This document shows positions 1-9,158 of a stretch of 64,000 nucleotides of DNA, piece after piece (position 1 is the stretch's first letter; every line of letters begins with the position of its first letter). A model generated the notes under the pieces. The model saw only the letters and a list, made by a program, of their open reading frames with translations. It was not told the DNA's origin and ran no database searches. The translations under genes and the position numbers were made by a program. Source of the stretch: an uncultured Monoglobus sp. Lineage in GTDB: Bacteria > Bacillota > Clostridia > Monoglobales > Monoglobaceae. The DNA lies in assembly GCA_947625055.1 (NCBI GenBank), contig CANQMT010000005.1, forward strand, positions 1-64,000, given 5' to 3'.

Positions 1-98
1 CAACCTCACTGAATTTCTGCACTTTTTCCTTGCTTTGATCAATGTTACAACTTTGTTAATAAATTAGATTGACGTGACCGTCGTATTTTTGGTACTTT

Positions 99-193
99 AC
101 AAACGCAAAAAAGTATGATATAATATTTGACCGGGTTCAGTCAGAGCAGCCGCTGAGATAAGCGGACTGACGGATATTTATCAATACATCAAC
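99..193 (+). promoter_or_regulatory. Promoter and leader copy 1, upstream of glf
   Basis: A TTTACA box at 96-101 and TATAAT at 119-124 are 17 bp apart, a good sigma-A-type promoter. The transcript would begin with a sequence that can fold: CCGCT at 150-154 pairs with AGCGG at 161-165, and flanking GTCAG/CTGAC extend the stem. About 95 bp here is repeated at 3366-3463 upstream of the second sugar operon, with few differences. From 152 onward the sequence also copies the inside of the 2,3-dehydratase gene. Upstream of this (1-98) I see only AT-rich sequence with no gene. Confidence 0.75.
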
Positions 194-236
194 CAATTAT
201 AAGATGTTTTAATAGCATAAGACGGAGCTTGTGCCG
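152..236 (+). pseudogene. Remnant of NDP-hexose 2,3-dehydratase coding sequence
   Basis: This stretch aligns with 4186-4266, inside the dehydratase gene, where it encodes residues around EISGLTDMYQYINNYKMF. The first 42 bases differ at about three positions. After that, small insertions break the frame, but words such as AAGATGTT, CATAAGACGGA and CTTGTRCCG stay in register. It has no open frame of its own and sits in the untranslated leader of glf. The simplest reading is a fragment left by recombination between copies of the dehydratase gene. Confidence 0.7.
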
Positions 237-270
237 AAAACAGCCGAATGGAAAAAGAGAGGAAATTTAA

Positions 271-1446
271 ATGGGCAAGATTATTGTTGTAGGATCGGGA
301 TTTTCGGGAGGCATACTCGCGAGAAAGCTCGCCGAGGAGTGCGGACGAAAGGTGACGATCATCGAAAAGAGGGCGCATATCGGCGGAAATATGTATGATG
401 AGTATGATGAAAACGGAATACTTGTGCAGAAGTACGGCCCGCATTTCCTGAACACAAACAAGTATTTTATAATTGAGTTTCTTGAGCAATACGCGGAATT
501 GTTTCCTCATGACGCCAAACTGCTCAGCTTTATTGACGGGAATTATGTGAGGCTGCCGTTTAACTTCAGAACCTTGCAGCAGCTTGTCGGGGCGAAGAAG
601 TCTGAGGCATTGCTTGCGAAAATGCGTGAAAAGTTCGCGGGGCGCGACAGAGTTCCGATTTTTGAGCTTGTTGACAGCGACGACGATGACGTGCGGGAAT
701 ACGGAAATTTGTTGTTTGAAAAGGCGTACAGAACGTACACCGCAAAACAATGGGGGCTCGATCCCGAGGACATTGACAGAAGTGTGCTTGACAGAGTTCC
801 CATGGCGATGAACTTTGACGAGCGTTACCTAAATAAAGATTTTCAGTATCTGCCGAAAAAGGGATTTACCGAGTTGTTTAAAAATATGCTTGATCATCCG
901 AATATCGAAGTCCGGCTTAACACCGACGCCCTTGATTATATTGAGTTTGACGAGGAAAACAAAAAGATAACTTATGGCGGAGAGACGGTTGAGCTGCTGG
1001 TGTTTACCGGAGCGATTGACGAGCTGTTCGGTCTAAAATACGGAAGACTTCCGTATAGGTCGCTTGACATAAAATATAAATACGAGAATAAAAAAAGTAT
1101 TTTGCCGGAAGAAATCGTGTCTTATCCGCAGGCGCCGGGTTATATTCGAAGCACCGAATATAAAAAATTCACTTACGGAATTGATATGGATATGCCGGTG
1201 TCAATGACAGCCACCGAATATCCGCTTCAATACGATCCGGAGTCGGAGAATGCAAATATTCCGTATTATCCGATAATTGCCGAAGATAATATAAAGCTTT
1301 ATGAAAAATATCTTAAAGAAGCTGAAAAGTACGGAAATATAGTTTTATGCGGAAGACTTGCGGAATACAAGTATTACAACATGGATATCTGCATAGAGCA
1401 CGCGCTTGAAAAGTTTGAGGATATAAAAAAGAAATTGGAGGACTGA
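271..1446 (+). CDS. glf: UDP-galactopyranose mutase
   Basis: This 391-residue flavoenzyme interconverts UDP-galactopyranose and UDP-galactofuranose, the precursor of galactofuranose in cell-surface glycans. The N-terminus has the FAD-binding GxGxxG pattern (VGSGFSGG, residues 6-13) followed by the typical [13 protein letters not shown] segment. The family's [10 protein letters not shown] and [10 protein letters not shown] segments are present and the length is normal. The ATG follows AGAGGAAA by a proper distance. It is the first gene of an operon with rfbA and rfbB, with one base between glf and rfbA. No galactofuranosyltransferase is in the window, so the acceptor is unknown. Confidence 0.95.
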   Translation: MGKIIVVGSGFSGGILARKLAEECGRKVTIIEKRAHIGGNMYDEYDENGILVQKYGPHFLNTNKYFIIEFLEQYAELFPHDAKLLSFIDGNYVRLPFNFRTLQQLVGAKKSEALLAKMREKFAGRDRVPIFELVDSDDDDVREYGNLLFEKAYRTYTAKQWGLDPEDIDRSVLDRVPMAMNFDERYLNKDFQYLPKKGFTELFKNMLDHPNIEVRLNTDALDYIEFDEENKKITYGGETVELLVFTGAIDELFGLKYGRLPYRSLDIKYKYENKKSILPEEIVSYPQAPGYIRSTEYKKFTYGIDMDMPVSMTATEYPLQYDPESENANIPYYPIIAEDNIKLYEKYLKEAEKYGNIVLCGRLAEYKYYNMDICIEHALEKFEDIKKKLED

Positions 1447-1447
1447 C

Positions 1448-2329
1448 ATGAAAGGAATAATATTAGCCGGAGGACGCGGAACGCGCCTCTATCCGAACAC
1501 AATATCAGTATCAAAACAGCTTTTGCCGATCTATGACAAGCCGCTTATATACTATCCGCTGTCGGTGCTGCTTCTGGCGCGTATCAGGGATATATTGATA
1601 ATTTCAACGCCGCAGGACATTGACAATTACAGTAATTTGCTGGGTGACGGTTCAAGAATAGGAGTGCGCATCGAGTATGCCGTGCAGGACGAGCCCCGCG
1701 GCCTTGCGGATGCGTTCATATTGGGCGCGGACTTCATCGGCGATGACAGCGTGTGTCTGGTTCTGGGCGACAACGTGTTCTACGGCCAGCATTTCACAAG
1801 CATACTTGAGAATGCGAAACAGCAGGCTGAAACCGACGGCGCGGCGATATTCGGTTATCCGGTCAAAAACCCCAAGGCTTTCGGCGTGGTTGAGTTTGAC
1901 GAGAATAACAGAGTTATCTCAATCGAGGAAAAGCCGAAGAAGCCCAAATCCGGCTATGCGGTCCCGGGACTTTATTTCTATAACAACGATGTGGTGGAAA
2001 TAGCGAAAAACGTTGAGCCATCGGCTCGCGGCGAGATTGAGATAACATCGATAAATAACGAGTATTTAAATCGCGGCCAGCTTAGAGTAACTCTTATGGG
2101 ACGCGGCATGGCATGGCTCGACACAGGCTCGCCCAAGGGAATGCACAAGGCCAGCGGCTTTGTAAAAACCATACAGGAGATGCAGGGCTTTTATATTTCA
2201 TGCATCGAGGAGATCGCGTGGCGCCGCGGCTTTATTGATGACGCACAGCTTAAGACGCTGGGCGAAGAACTTAATATGACGGAGTACGGTCAGTATCTGC
2301 TGTCGCTTTTGGAGGAGGATGAAATATGA
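1448..2329 (+). CDS. rfbA: Glucose-1-phosphate thymidylyltransferase
   Basis: The product (293 residues, usual RmlA length) makes dTDP-glucose from glucose-1-phosphate and dTTP, the first step of dTDP-deoxysugar synthesis. The N-terminus carries the nucleotidyltransferase signature [16 protein letters not shown], followed by the [10 protein letters not shown] lysine motif and a VLGDNVFYG metal-binding segment. It lies between glf (one base gap) and rfbB, whose ATG overlaps its stop in an ATGA arrangement, so the two are probably translationally coupled. Confidence 0.97.
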   Translation: MKGIILAGGRGTRLYPNTISVSKQLLPIYDKPLIYYPLSVLLLARIRDILIISTPQDIDNYSNLLGDGSRIGVRIEYAVQDEPRGLADAFILGADFIGDDSVCLVLGDNVFYGQHFTSILENAKQQAETDGAAIFGYPVKNPKAFGVVEFDENNRVISIEEKPKKPKSGYAVPGLYFYNNDVVEIAKNVEPSARGEIEITSINNEYLNRGQLRVTLMGRGMAWLDTGSPKGMHKASGFVKTIQEMQGFYISCIEEIAWRRGFIDDAQLKTLGEELNMTEYGQYLLSLLEEDEI

Positions 2330-3339
2330 AAATATTAGTCACCGGCGGCGCCGGGTTTATCGGGGGCAACTTTGTTCACTATATGACAAAAGAACACCCT
2401 GATTATGAGATAGTCGTACTGGACAAGCTGACATACGCGGGCAATCTTGAGACGCTCGCGCCTATTATGGACAAAATAAAGTTCGTAAAAGATGATATTG
2501 CGGACAGAGACGCGGTCTTTAAACTTTTCAAGACGGAAAAGCCCGACATTGTGGTAAATTTCGCGGCGGAGAGTCATGTTGACCGTTCGATCGAGGATCC
2601 GGGAATATTCCTTAAAACCAACATAATCGGAACACAGACGCTTATGGACGCTTGCCGCGAGTTTGGGATAAAGCGCTATCATCAGGTATCTACCGATGAG
2701 GTTTACGGTGATCTGCCTCTTGACAGGCCTGATTTGTTTTTCACCGAGGAGACTCCGCTGCATACCTCGAGCCCGTACAGCGCGAGCAAAGCAAGCGCGG
2801 ACTTGCTGGTTCAGGCGTATTACAGGACATATAACTTGCCGGTTACGATATCAAGATGTTCAAACAACTATGGGCCGTACCACTTTCCCGAAAAACTTAT
2901 CCCGCTGATGATCGCCAACGCTTTAGCGGACAAGCCGCTGCCGGTCTACGGCAAGGGCGAAAACGTCCGTGACTGGCTGTATGTTGAGGATCACTGCAAA
3001 GCCATTGACCTTATAATCCACAAAGGCAGAGTAGGAGAGGTCTATAATATCGGCGGACACAATGAGATGCGAAACATTGATATAGTGAAGCTGATATGTA
3101 AGGAACTTAATAAGCCCGAGAGCCTGATAACTTATGTGACCGACCGCAAGGGCCATGACCTCAGATACGCTATCGACCCCGAGAAGATCCACAGCGAACT
3201 CGGCTGGCTGCCCGAGACAAAGTTTGAGGACGGAATAAAAAAGACAATAAAGTGGTACTTAAACAACCGCTCATGGTGGGAGCCTATAATCTCGGGCGAA
3301 TATATGGACTACTACGAAAAAATGTACGGAAACAGATAA
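2326..3339 (+). CDS. rfbB: dTDP-glucose 4,6-dehydratase
   Basis: This 337-residue short-chain dehydrogenase/reductase enzyme converts dTDP-glucose to dTDP-4-keto-6-deoxyglucose. It begins with the NAD-binding [10 protein letters not shown] motif and has the active-site STDEVYG segment and the YSASKAS (YxxxK) motif. Its product is the branch point for rhamnose and for 2,6-dideoxysugars. No rfbD-type reductase follows; the next operon instead starts with a 2,3-dehydratase, pointing to a dideoxysugar. Confidence 0.97.
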   Translation: MKILVTGGAGFIGGNFVHYMTKEHPDYEIVVLDKLTYAGNLETLAPIMDKIKFVKDDIADRDAVFKLFKTEKPDIVVNFAAESHVDRSIEDPGIFLKTNIIGTQTLMDACREFGIKRYHQVSTDEVYGDLPLDRPDLFFTEETPLHTSSPYSASKASADLLVQAYYRTYNLPVTISRCSNNYGPYHFPEKLIPLMIANALADKPLPVYGKGENVRDWLYVEDHCKAIDLIIHKGRVGEVYNIGGHNEMRNIDIVKLICKELNKPESLITYVTDRKGHDLRYAIDPEKIHSELGWLPETKFEDGIKKTIKWYLNNRSWWEPIISGEYMDYYEKMYGNR

Positions 3340-3365
3340 AAAACGATCCTAAAAATTCGGATCGG

Positions 3366-3463
3366 CACAAACGCGAAAAATTATGATATAATAATTGACC
3401 GGGTTCAGTCAAAGCAGCCGCTGAGATAAGCGGGCTGACGGATATGTATCAATACATCAACAA
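3366..3463 (+). promoter_or_regulatory. Promoter and leader copy 2, upstream of the dideoxysugar operon
   Basis: This repeats the 99-193 leader: TATAAT at 3387-3392, the same TTGACCGGGTTCAGTC segment and the CCGCT/AGCGG hairpin. The -35 position here reads GGCACA, weaker than the TTTACA of copy 1. Bases 3419-3463 match the coding sequence at 4186-4230 with three differences in 45. The leader ends about 38 bp before the start codon of the dehydratase gene. A short CGATCC/GGATCG stem at 3346-3365 lies between rfbB and this promoter. Confidence 0.65.
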
Positions 3464-3500
3464 CAGACGTTTAACTACATTATACACATGAGGTGATCGT

Positions 3501-4811
3501 ATGCCGAAACATACAACGGCGGAACTGCTTGAATGGGTGAAGGGCCTTAATGAGAGCGTTCATGTTTCGATATATAAAAACAGGCTTGAGGACTCTGACT
3601 TTTGGTTTTATGACGAGAAAGAGGGCGTTATCCGCAGCAGGAATAACAGCTTTTTCACCATTTCCGGATTGAGACAGGTTAAGGACGGACAAGCCGCCCT
3701 TGAGCAGCCGATAATAATTCAGGATGAAATCGGGTACTTGGGAATAATCTGCCGCGATTTTGAGGGTGAGACACATTATCTTATGCAGGCAAAGATCGAG
3801 CCCGGCAACATAAACAAGATACAGATCTCCCCGACGATACAGGCTACCAAATCTAACTTCACGCAAAAGCACGGCGGAAAAAAGCCCGCGTATCTGGATT
3901 ACTTCATAAACGCGTCAAAGCACGAGATAATCGTTGACCAGATACAGTCCGAGCAGTCGTCAAGGTTTTTGAAGAAGCGTAACCGCAATATAATAATACG
4001 GGTTAACGAGGATATCGAAGTCCTGCCGAGCCATAAGTGGATGACGCTGAAGCAGATAAAAGAACTGATGCGCTATGACAACCTTGTGAACATGGACACG
4101 CGGACGGTTCTGTCCTGCCTGCCGATTTATAAGGAAGAATACCTGAGACAAATAAGCAAAACCGAATTGCGCAATTCGGCTATGGCGGAGATAAGCGGAC
4201 TGACGGATATGTATCAGTACATCAACAACTACAAGATGTTCGAAGAACATAAGACGGAACTTGTACCGCTGAAGTCGCTTGAGAAGTGGCATATGGAGAA
4301 CAACGAGCTTGTGTGTTGTGAGCCGTACAGCTTTAAGGTAGTGTTCTGCGACATAGAAATAGAGGGCCGCGAGGTGCGTCGCTGGACGCAGCCGTTGTTT
4401 GAGGCGACCGGCATAGCGACATTCGGGCTTATTACACGCGTAAAGGACGGTATGTATGAGTTCCTCGTCCGAGCGAAGCCGGAGGTCGGCTGCTTTGACG
4501 GAATAGAGCTCGGACCTACGGTGCAGCGTGAATACATTCACAGCGGGGAGGAAACAGAGATAGACAAGCTGTTTTTTGATAAGCTCGGTCAAAAGCAAGG
4601 CGTGAAGTTTGACACGCTGCTTTCGGAGGAAGGCGGACGGTTCTATCACGAGCAGAACCGAAACGTCATAATCGAGGTAAAAGATGACGAGATAAAAGAA
4701 CTGCCCGACGGTTACTTCTGGGCGAACCTTAAAACCTTGAGCACATTGGTTCAGGTGAACAACTGCCTGAACATACAATTAAGAAATTTATTATCGGTAT
4801 TGGAGTGGTGA
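3501..4811 (+). CDS. NDP-hexose 2,3-dehydratase family protein
   Basis: The 436-residue product resembles the EvaA/TylX3 family, which removes the C2 hydroxyl of dTDP-4-keto-6-deoxyglucose, the committed step to 2,6-dideoxysugars. It shows the two-fold repeat typical of the family. Half one has QPIIIQDEIGYLGIICR, MQAKIEPGN and SEQSSRFLKKRNRN. Half two has a matching FLVRAKPEVG and SEEGGRFYHEQNRN. The ATG follows a GAGGTGAT ribosome site. The next gene starts two bases after its stop. Part of its own coding sequence (4186-4266) recurs in both operon leaders. The family is best known from actinomycete antibiotic clusters. Confidence 0.85.
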   Translation: MPKHTTAELLEWVKGLNESVHVSIYKNRLEDSDFWFYDEKEGVIRSRNNSFFTISGLRQVKDGQAALEQPIIIQDEIGYLGIICRDFEGETHYLMQAKIEPGNINKIQISPTIQATKSNFTQKHGGKKPAYLDYFINASKHEIIVDQIQSEQSSRFLKKRNRNIIIRVNEDIEVLPSHKWMTLKQIKELMRYDNLVNMDTRTVLSCLPIYKEEYLRQISKTELRNSAMAEISGLTDMYQYINNYKMFEEHKTELVPLKSLEKWHMENNELVCCEPYSFKVVFCDIEIEGREVRRWTQPLFEATGIATFGLITRVKDGMYEFLVRAKPEVGCFDGIELGPTVQREYIHSGEETEIDKLFFDKLGQKQGVKFDTLLSEEGGRFYHEQNRNVIIEVKDDEIKELPDGYFWANLKTLSTLVQVNNCLNIQLRNLLSVLEW

Positions 4812-4813
4812 AA

Positions 4814-5830
4814 ATGAACAAAGTAAGAATAGGAATAATTTGTCCGTCAGAGATAGCGTTCCGCAGATTTATGCCTGCGATCTCAGAATGTGATGAAGCG
4901 GAGTATATCGGCGTTGCGTATGCTTCGGCGGAGGAATGGTTCGGCGGCGCGCCGGCTGACAGCGCGGTTATCGAAAAGGAAGCCGAAAAAGCCCGGTCAT
5001 TCAAGACGGAATACGGCGGAAAGGTATTTTCGAGCTACACCGAGCTCATAATGTCCGACGAGGTCGACGCGGTGTATCTGCCGCTGCCTCCCGCGCTGCA
5101 TTTCAGGTGGGCGAAGCTCGCCTTAGAAAACGGTAAGCATATTTTCCTTGAAAAGCCGTCGACCACATCGGCTGCGGACACAAAGGAACTGATTGAACTT
5201 GCCGACGAAAAGAACCTCGCGGTTCATGAAAATTATATGTTCGCTTTCCATGATCAGCTTGACGAGATAGACAAAATAATAAAAAACGGCACGCTCGGCG
5301 ATGTGCGCCTTTACAGGATAGCGTTCGGATTCCCGCAGCGCGCGAAGAATGATTTCAGATACAACAAAACCCTCGGCGGCGGAGCGCTGCTGGACTGCGG
5401 AGGATATACGCTGAAACTTGCGACGATGCTGCTGGGCGAGAGCGCGGAAATTAAGTATTCTCAGCTCAACTCCACTGACGGATTTGAAGTCGACATTTAC
5501 GGCAGCGCGGCGCTTGTCAATGATGAAGGCGTTACCGCGCAGGTGACATTTGGCATGGACAACAGCTATAAGTGCGATCTTGAGATCTGGGGCAGCAAAG
5601 GATGCTTGAACACCGGAAGAATTTTGACCGCGCCCGCAGGCTTTGAGCCGGCAGCCGAGATAAAGACTGCGGACGGGACGGAAACAATAACTCTTCCCGC
5701 CGACGATACATTCAAAAAGTCAATATTGCATTTTTGCAAATGCGTTAATGACGATAAAACAAGATCAAGCAATTACAAAACGATAATCAAACAGGCGGAG
5801 CTTGTTGACAAAGTGAAAGGGGAAATTTAA
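4814..5830 (+). CDS. Gfo/Idh/MocA oxidoreductase, probable NDP-hexose 3-ketoreductase
   Basis: The 338-residue protein has an N-terminal Rossmann fold (RIGIICPS) and the family's EKPSTTS segment, where the lysine takes part in catalysis. Proteins of this family reduce the 3-keto group of the unstable product of the 2,3-dehydratase, which fits the gene order here. I place the start at ATG 4814, with GGAG at 4802-4805, rather than at the in-frame GTG at 4805 that overlaps that ribosome site. The sugar assignment is inferred from context; the oxidoreductase family is clear. Confidence 0.8.
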   Translation: MNKVRIGIICPSEIAFRRFMPAISECDEAEYIGVAYASAEEWFGGAPADSAVIEKEAEKARSFKTEYGGKVFSSYTELIMSDEVDAVYLPLPPALHFRWAKLALENGKHIFLEKPSTTSAADTKELIELADEKNLAVHENYMFAFHDQLDEIDKIIKNGTLGDVRLYRIAFGFPQRAKNDFRYNKTLGGGALLDCGGYTLKLATMLLGESAEIKYSQLNSTDGFEVDIYGSAALVNDEGVTAQVTFGMDNSYKCDLEIWGSKGCLNTGRILTAPAGFEPAAEIKTADGTETITLPADDTFKKSILHFCKCVNDDKTRSSNYKTIIKQAELVDKVKGEI

Positions 5831-5831
5831 A

Positions 5832-6404
5832 ATGGCAAATTTAAAAATAACTGAATTGGAGCTTCCGGGCGTAAAAATAATCGAGCCCACTTATTTTGAA
5901 GATTTCAGAGGTTATTACTGCGAGACATATTCAAAGCGGACTATGAGCGAGTATGGCTTAAATCCCGAGTTTGTTCAAGATAATCACAGCTTGTCGCTCA
6001 AAAAGGGCATAATACGCGGCATACATTTCCAAAATAACCCGAAGCCGCAGCTTAAACTGGTTCGCTGCACGAGAGGCAGAGTGATGGATTACGCGGTAGA
6101 TTTGAGAAAGGACTCTCCCAATTTTAAAAAATGGGTAGCGGTTGAACTGTCTGCGGAAAACAGGAAGCAGATATGGATACCGTCCGGTTTCGGCCATGCG
6201 TTTATCACACTTGAGGATAACTGCGAAGTCCAATACAAGGTGGATGAGCTTTATTATCCGGAGCTTGACCGCGCAATCGCGTGGAACGATCCTGATATTG
6301 CTATCGACTGGGGCACCGACAGTCCGGTAATATCGGTAAAGGACACAAAGGCGCCGACTCTTGCGGAAAGCGATGTTAACTTCACTATGGAGGAAAATAA
6401 GTAA
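5832..6404 (+). CDS. rfbC: dTDP-4-dehydrorhamnose 3,5-epimerase family protein
   Basis: The 190-residue cupin-fold protein has RmlC hallmarks: DFRGYYCETYS near the N-terminus, the catalytic-histidine segment GIIRGIHFQNNPKPQ, and IPSGFGHAFITLED. RmlC epimerises C3 and C5 of 4-keto-6-deoxysugars. In a dideoxysugar pathway it would act at C5 (and perhaps C3) to give an L-configured product. One base separates it from the preceding stop, and the next gene shares its last base (TAATG). Confidence 0.93.
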   Translation: MANLKITELELPGVKIIEPTYFEDFRGYYCETYSKRTMSEYGLNPEFVQDNHSLSLKKGIIRGIHFQNNPKPQLKLVRCTRGRVMDYAVDLRKDSPNFKKWVAVELSAENRKQIWIPSGFGHAFITLEDNCEVQYKVDELYYPELDRAIAWNDPDIAIDWGTDSPVISVKDTKAPTLAESDVNFTMEENK

Positions 6405-7321
6405 TGAAAAAGGTTATTATCACCGGAGCCGGAGGATTTATAGGCGGCGCGCTGACAAAGTATCTGCTTGAAAAAGGTGTTACGGTTTACGGCGTGGATA
6501 TATCAGACGAAAAGTTCTCGGCCTATTCCGATCATGAAACCTTCATACCGGTTGTCGCTGATTTTTCAAAGTATGATCGTCTTAGCGAGATGATAGATGA
6601 TGATATAGATGTGTTTTATCATTTCGCATGGCAGGGTGTGTTTGGCGCGGCGTTTAAAGATTACGCGCTTCAGCTTAATAACGCCAAATATGCCTGCGAA
6701 GCAATAGAGCAGGCGATAAAAATAGGCTGTGAAAAATTTGTGTTTGCCGGAACGATGAATGAGTATGAAATGGACAGCTACATAAAAGCCGATTATTTTG
6801 AGCCGAGATATACATATATATATTCTGCGGTAAAGCAGGTAAGTGAGGCTATAGGCAAAACATTGGCGTTTAATAACGGAATAGAATTTTGCACCGGAAG
6901 GATAGCTATGGCCTATGGTGAAAATAATTATTCAATGATGATACCGAATGTGGTAATGAAAAACCTTATTTCAAACATGCCGTGCAAGCTTATTGAAGGC
7001 AGCGATTTATACGACATGGTATATATTGACGATATAGTGAGAGCGTTTGAGTCGATCGGAGAGCGCGGCAAAAACATGAAAAGCTATTATATAGGGCACA
7101 GAAAGATAACAACATTCAGAAAAATAATTGAAAGAATAGCCGAAATATTAAACCCCGACTGTCCACTGTTGTTCGGCGAATATCCGGACGTGCCGTCGGG
7201 AGTGGATTATGCCAATATTGATCTCGATGCGCTGTATAACGACACGGGGTTTGAATGCAAAGCGGATTTTGAGGAAAGCATAAGAAAAACAGCCGAATGG
7301 CTGAAAAATGAGGGAATTTAA
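6404..7321 (+). CDS. NAD-dependent epimerase/dehydratase, probable 4-ketoreductase
   Basis: This 305-residue extended short-chain dehydrogenase has the GAGGFIGG nucleotide-binding motif at residues 8-15 and a YSAVKQ (YxxxK) catalytic motif. As last gene of the operon and with no rfbD present, it is the best candidate to reduce the C4 keto group and complete the dTDP-sugar. Sequence alone does not settle whether it is a reductase or an epimerase, or the C4 stereochemistry. Confidence 0.75.
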   Translation: MKKVIITGAGGFIGGALTKYLLEKGVTVYGVDISDEKFSAYSDHETFIPVVADFSKYDRLSEMIDDDIDVFYHFAWQGVFGAAFKDYALQLNNAKYACEAIEQAIKIGCEKFVFAGTMNEYEMDSYIKADYFEPRYTYIYSAVKQVSEAIGKTLAFNNGIEFCTGRIAMAYGENNYSMMIPNVVMKNLISNMPCKLIEGSDLYDMVYIDDIVRAFESIGERGKNMKSYYIGHRKITTFRKIIERIAEILNPDCPLLFGEYPDVPSGVDYANIDLDALYNDTGFECKADFEESIRKTAEWLKNEGI

Positions 7322-7325
7322 CTTT

Positions 7326-7356
7326 AACAGCCGACGGACATTTTCCGTTGGCTGTT
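7326..7356. terminator. Terminator between the sugar operon and ispF
   Basis: AACAGCCGACGGA and TCCGTTGGCTGTT form a 13-bp stem with a five-base loop, followed by TTTTC and a later T-run. It sits between convergent genes and may serve both strands. Confidence 0.85.
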
Positions 7357-7362
7357 TTCGGC

Positions 7363-7839
7363 TTATTTTTTAATCATGCATACGGCTTGGGCGGAGATGC
7401 CTTCTTTTCGGCCCTCGAAGCCGAGGCGCTCGGTGGTGGTGGCCTTGACGCTTACGCGTTCCGTATCTGTGCCGAGAGCGTCGGCGATGTTCCGCCTCAT
7501 TTTTTCGATATGCGGCGCGAGCTTCGGCGCTTGGGCCGTGATTATCGAGTCGATGTTAACGACCTCGTATCCGCGCTCTTTAAGCAGCCTGCCCACATGC
7601 CGCAAAAGCTCAACGCTGTCCGCACCCGAATATTTCGGATCGGTGTCCGGGAAGTGCTTACCTATGTCGCCAAGGGCCGCCGCGCCGAGCAGCGCGTCCA
7701 TAACCGCGTGAACCAGCACGTCCGCGTCGCTGTGCCCCAGAAGTCCCTTCTCGTGCTCGATTTGTACGCCGCCGAGAATGAGCTTTCTGCCTGCCTCAAG
7801 TCTGTGTACGTCATATCCTATGCCGATTCGTGTTTCCAT
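7363..7839 (-). CDS. ispF: 2-C-methyl-D-erythritol 2,4-cyclodiphosphate synthase
   Basis: The 158-residue enzyme closes the cyclic diphosphate in the MEP isoprenoid pathway. The N-terminus [11 protein letters not shown] has the metal-binding Asp and His, followed by the [18 protein letters not shown] signature. Length is normal. The start codon overlaps the stop of ispD by one base, so the two are coupled. Confidence 0.97.
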   Translation of the reverse strand: METRIGIGYDVHRLEAGRKLILGGVQIEHEKGLLGHSDADVLVHAVMDALLGAAALGDIGKHFPDTDPKYSGADSVELLRHVGRLLKERGYEVVNIDSIITAQAPKLAPHIEKMRRNIADALGTDTERVSVKATTTERLGFEGRKEGISAQAVCMIKK

Positions 7840-8555
7840 TAATTTATACCTCCGGATTGCTCGTTTTCAAGAATTATTTCGGCCAGCGCCAGATCCTCGG
7901 GCGTTGTTATCTTGATGTTGCGGTAGTCGCCCTTGATTATCATGACCCGTTCCGTGGTGAATGACTCGGCCACCGCGCAGTCGTCGGTGAAGTCGGCGCT
8001 CTTGTTTTTGGCCCTCGTGTGTGCCTTCATGATAAGCCCGTACCTGAAGCCCTGAGGCGTCTGGACCGAGATCAGGCTGTCGCGGTCGGGCGTGGAGCTG
8101 ATAAAGCCGTGGTCGTCGATCTGCTTTATGGTGTCCTTGACCGGAACGCCGATCGCCGCCGCCTCGCAGTTTTCGTTCTCGATCTGTGAAATAAGCTCGC
8201 GCACAAACTCGGCGCGGATAAACGGGCGCGCCCCATCGTGAATGAGCACAATGTCGTCATCCTCGCCGCTGAGACGCTCGAGGCCGTTCATTACCGACTG
8301 CTGGCGAGTGTCGCCGCCTTTGATGACGTCAAAAACCTTTTTTATGCCGTGACATTCAATGACGCGCCGCATATCCTCAATGTCCTCGGCGCGTGTCACG
8401 ACCAATATTTTTTCGACCTCGGGCATGTTTTCAAAGACCCGCAGCGTATGTGCGATAACGGGAACGCCTCTAATATTTAAAAATTGTTTGTTTTTGTCCG
8501 CGCCCATACGCGTTCCGCTGCCCGCGGCCACAATTATTACCGACACCGAACTCAT
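7839..8555 (-). CDS. ispD: 2-C-methyl-D-erythritol 4-phosphate cytidylyltransferase
   Basis: The product (238 residues) makes CDP-methylerythritol, third step of the MEP pathway. It starts with the nucleotidyltransferase motif [12 protein letters not shown] and has [10 protein letters not shown] and IAHTLRVFE segments. I choose ATG at 8555, with AAAGGA about seven bases upstream, over the in-frame TTG at 8576 that lies upstream of that ribosome site. It directly follows carD and precedes ispF. Confidence 0.96.
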   Translation of the reverse strand: MSSVSVIIVAAGSGTRMGADKNKQFLNIRGVPVIAHTLRVFENMPEVEKILVVTRAEDIEDMRRVIECHGIKKVFDVIKGGDTRQQSVMNGLERLSGEDDDIVLIHDGARPFIRAEFVRELISQIENENCEAAAIGVPVKDTIKQIDDHGFISSTPDRDSLISVQTPQGFRYGLIMKAHTRAKNKSADFTDDCAVAESFTTERVMIIKGDYRNIKITTPEDLALAEIILENEQSGGIN

Positions 8556-8577
8556 ACGAAGATCCTTTCGTGTCAAA

Positions 8578-9054
8578 TTATGAAATTTTGCTCATGAGCA
8601 ATTCCTCAATATCCGGATACGTGGAATTTTTTGACATCACCAGTTCCGAGATAAGGATGTTTTTCGCGTTGCTGAGCATTTTGCGCTCAAAGTTCGACAG
8701 GCTTTTTCTCCTGTCGCGAAGCAGGAGCGCTTTGGTTATTTTTGCGACGTCGAAAATATCGCCCTTTTTCAGCTTGTCCAGGTTGTCCCTGTAACGCTTG
8801 TTCCAGTTTCCCGTCTCGCTGCACTCAAAAGATCCGAACTGATCTATTACCTCGTCGGCTTCGTTCTCGGACACAATATGGCGCAGACCGATGCTCTCGA
8901 TCTTTGAAACGGGGATTTTGATCTCCAGCTCTCCGACGCAAGGTTCAAGGATAAAATACTGCGTTTCCTCGCCAAGAATTTTTTCCTGTTCGATACACTT
9001 GATCACTCCTGCTCCGTGCATGGGATAAGCCACCTTATCACCAATTTGAAACAT
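8578..9054 (-). CDS. CarD/CdnL-type RNA polymerase-binding regulator
   Basis: The 158-residue protein begins with the CarD/TRCF-type RNA-polymerase interaction domain (FQIGDKVAYPMHGAGVI) and continues with a helical C-terminal half ending in repeated Leu/Lys segments. CarD proteins bind the polymerase beta subunit and stabilise open promoter complexes. The order carD-ispD-ispF fits one transcript. A 104-bp gap separates it from radA; I see no clear promoter in that gap. Confidence 0.9.
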   Translation of the reverse strand: MFQIGDKVAYPMHGAGVIKCIEQEKILGEETQYFILEPCVGELEIKIPVSKIESIGLRHIVSENEADEVIDQFGSFECSETGNWNKRYRDNLDKLKKGDIFDVAKITKALLLRDRRKSLSNFERKMLSNAKNILISELVMSKNSTYPDIEELLMSKIS

Positions 9055-9158
9055 AAAAACACTTCCCCTTCTTGTTGCCGCTTCTGCGGCGATGCGCTGC
9101 TAAAGCGCGGTTTACTCCGATAAGAGCCATACACGAAACACAATGAAATGTATAAAAA

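Noticed and set aside
181-750. 189-residue minus-strand open frame over glf
   Set aside because: It runs antisense through the clear glf gene, has no ribosome site and encodes nothing family-like.
7348-8583. Plus-strand open frames opposite ispF and ispD
   Set aside because: They mirror the codon pattern of strongly conserved minus-strand genes; the translated text is low-complexity and unlike any family.
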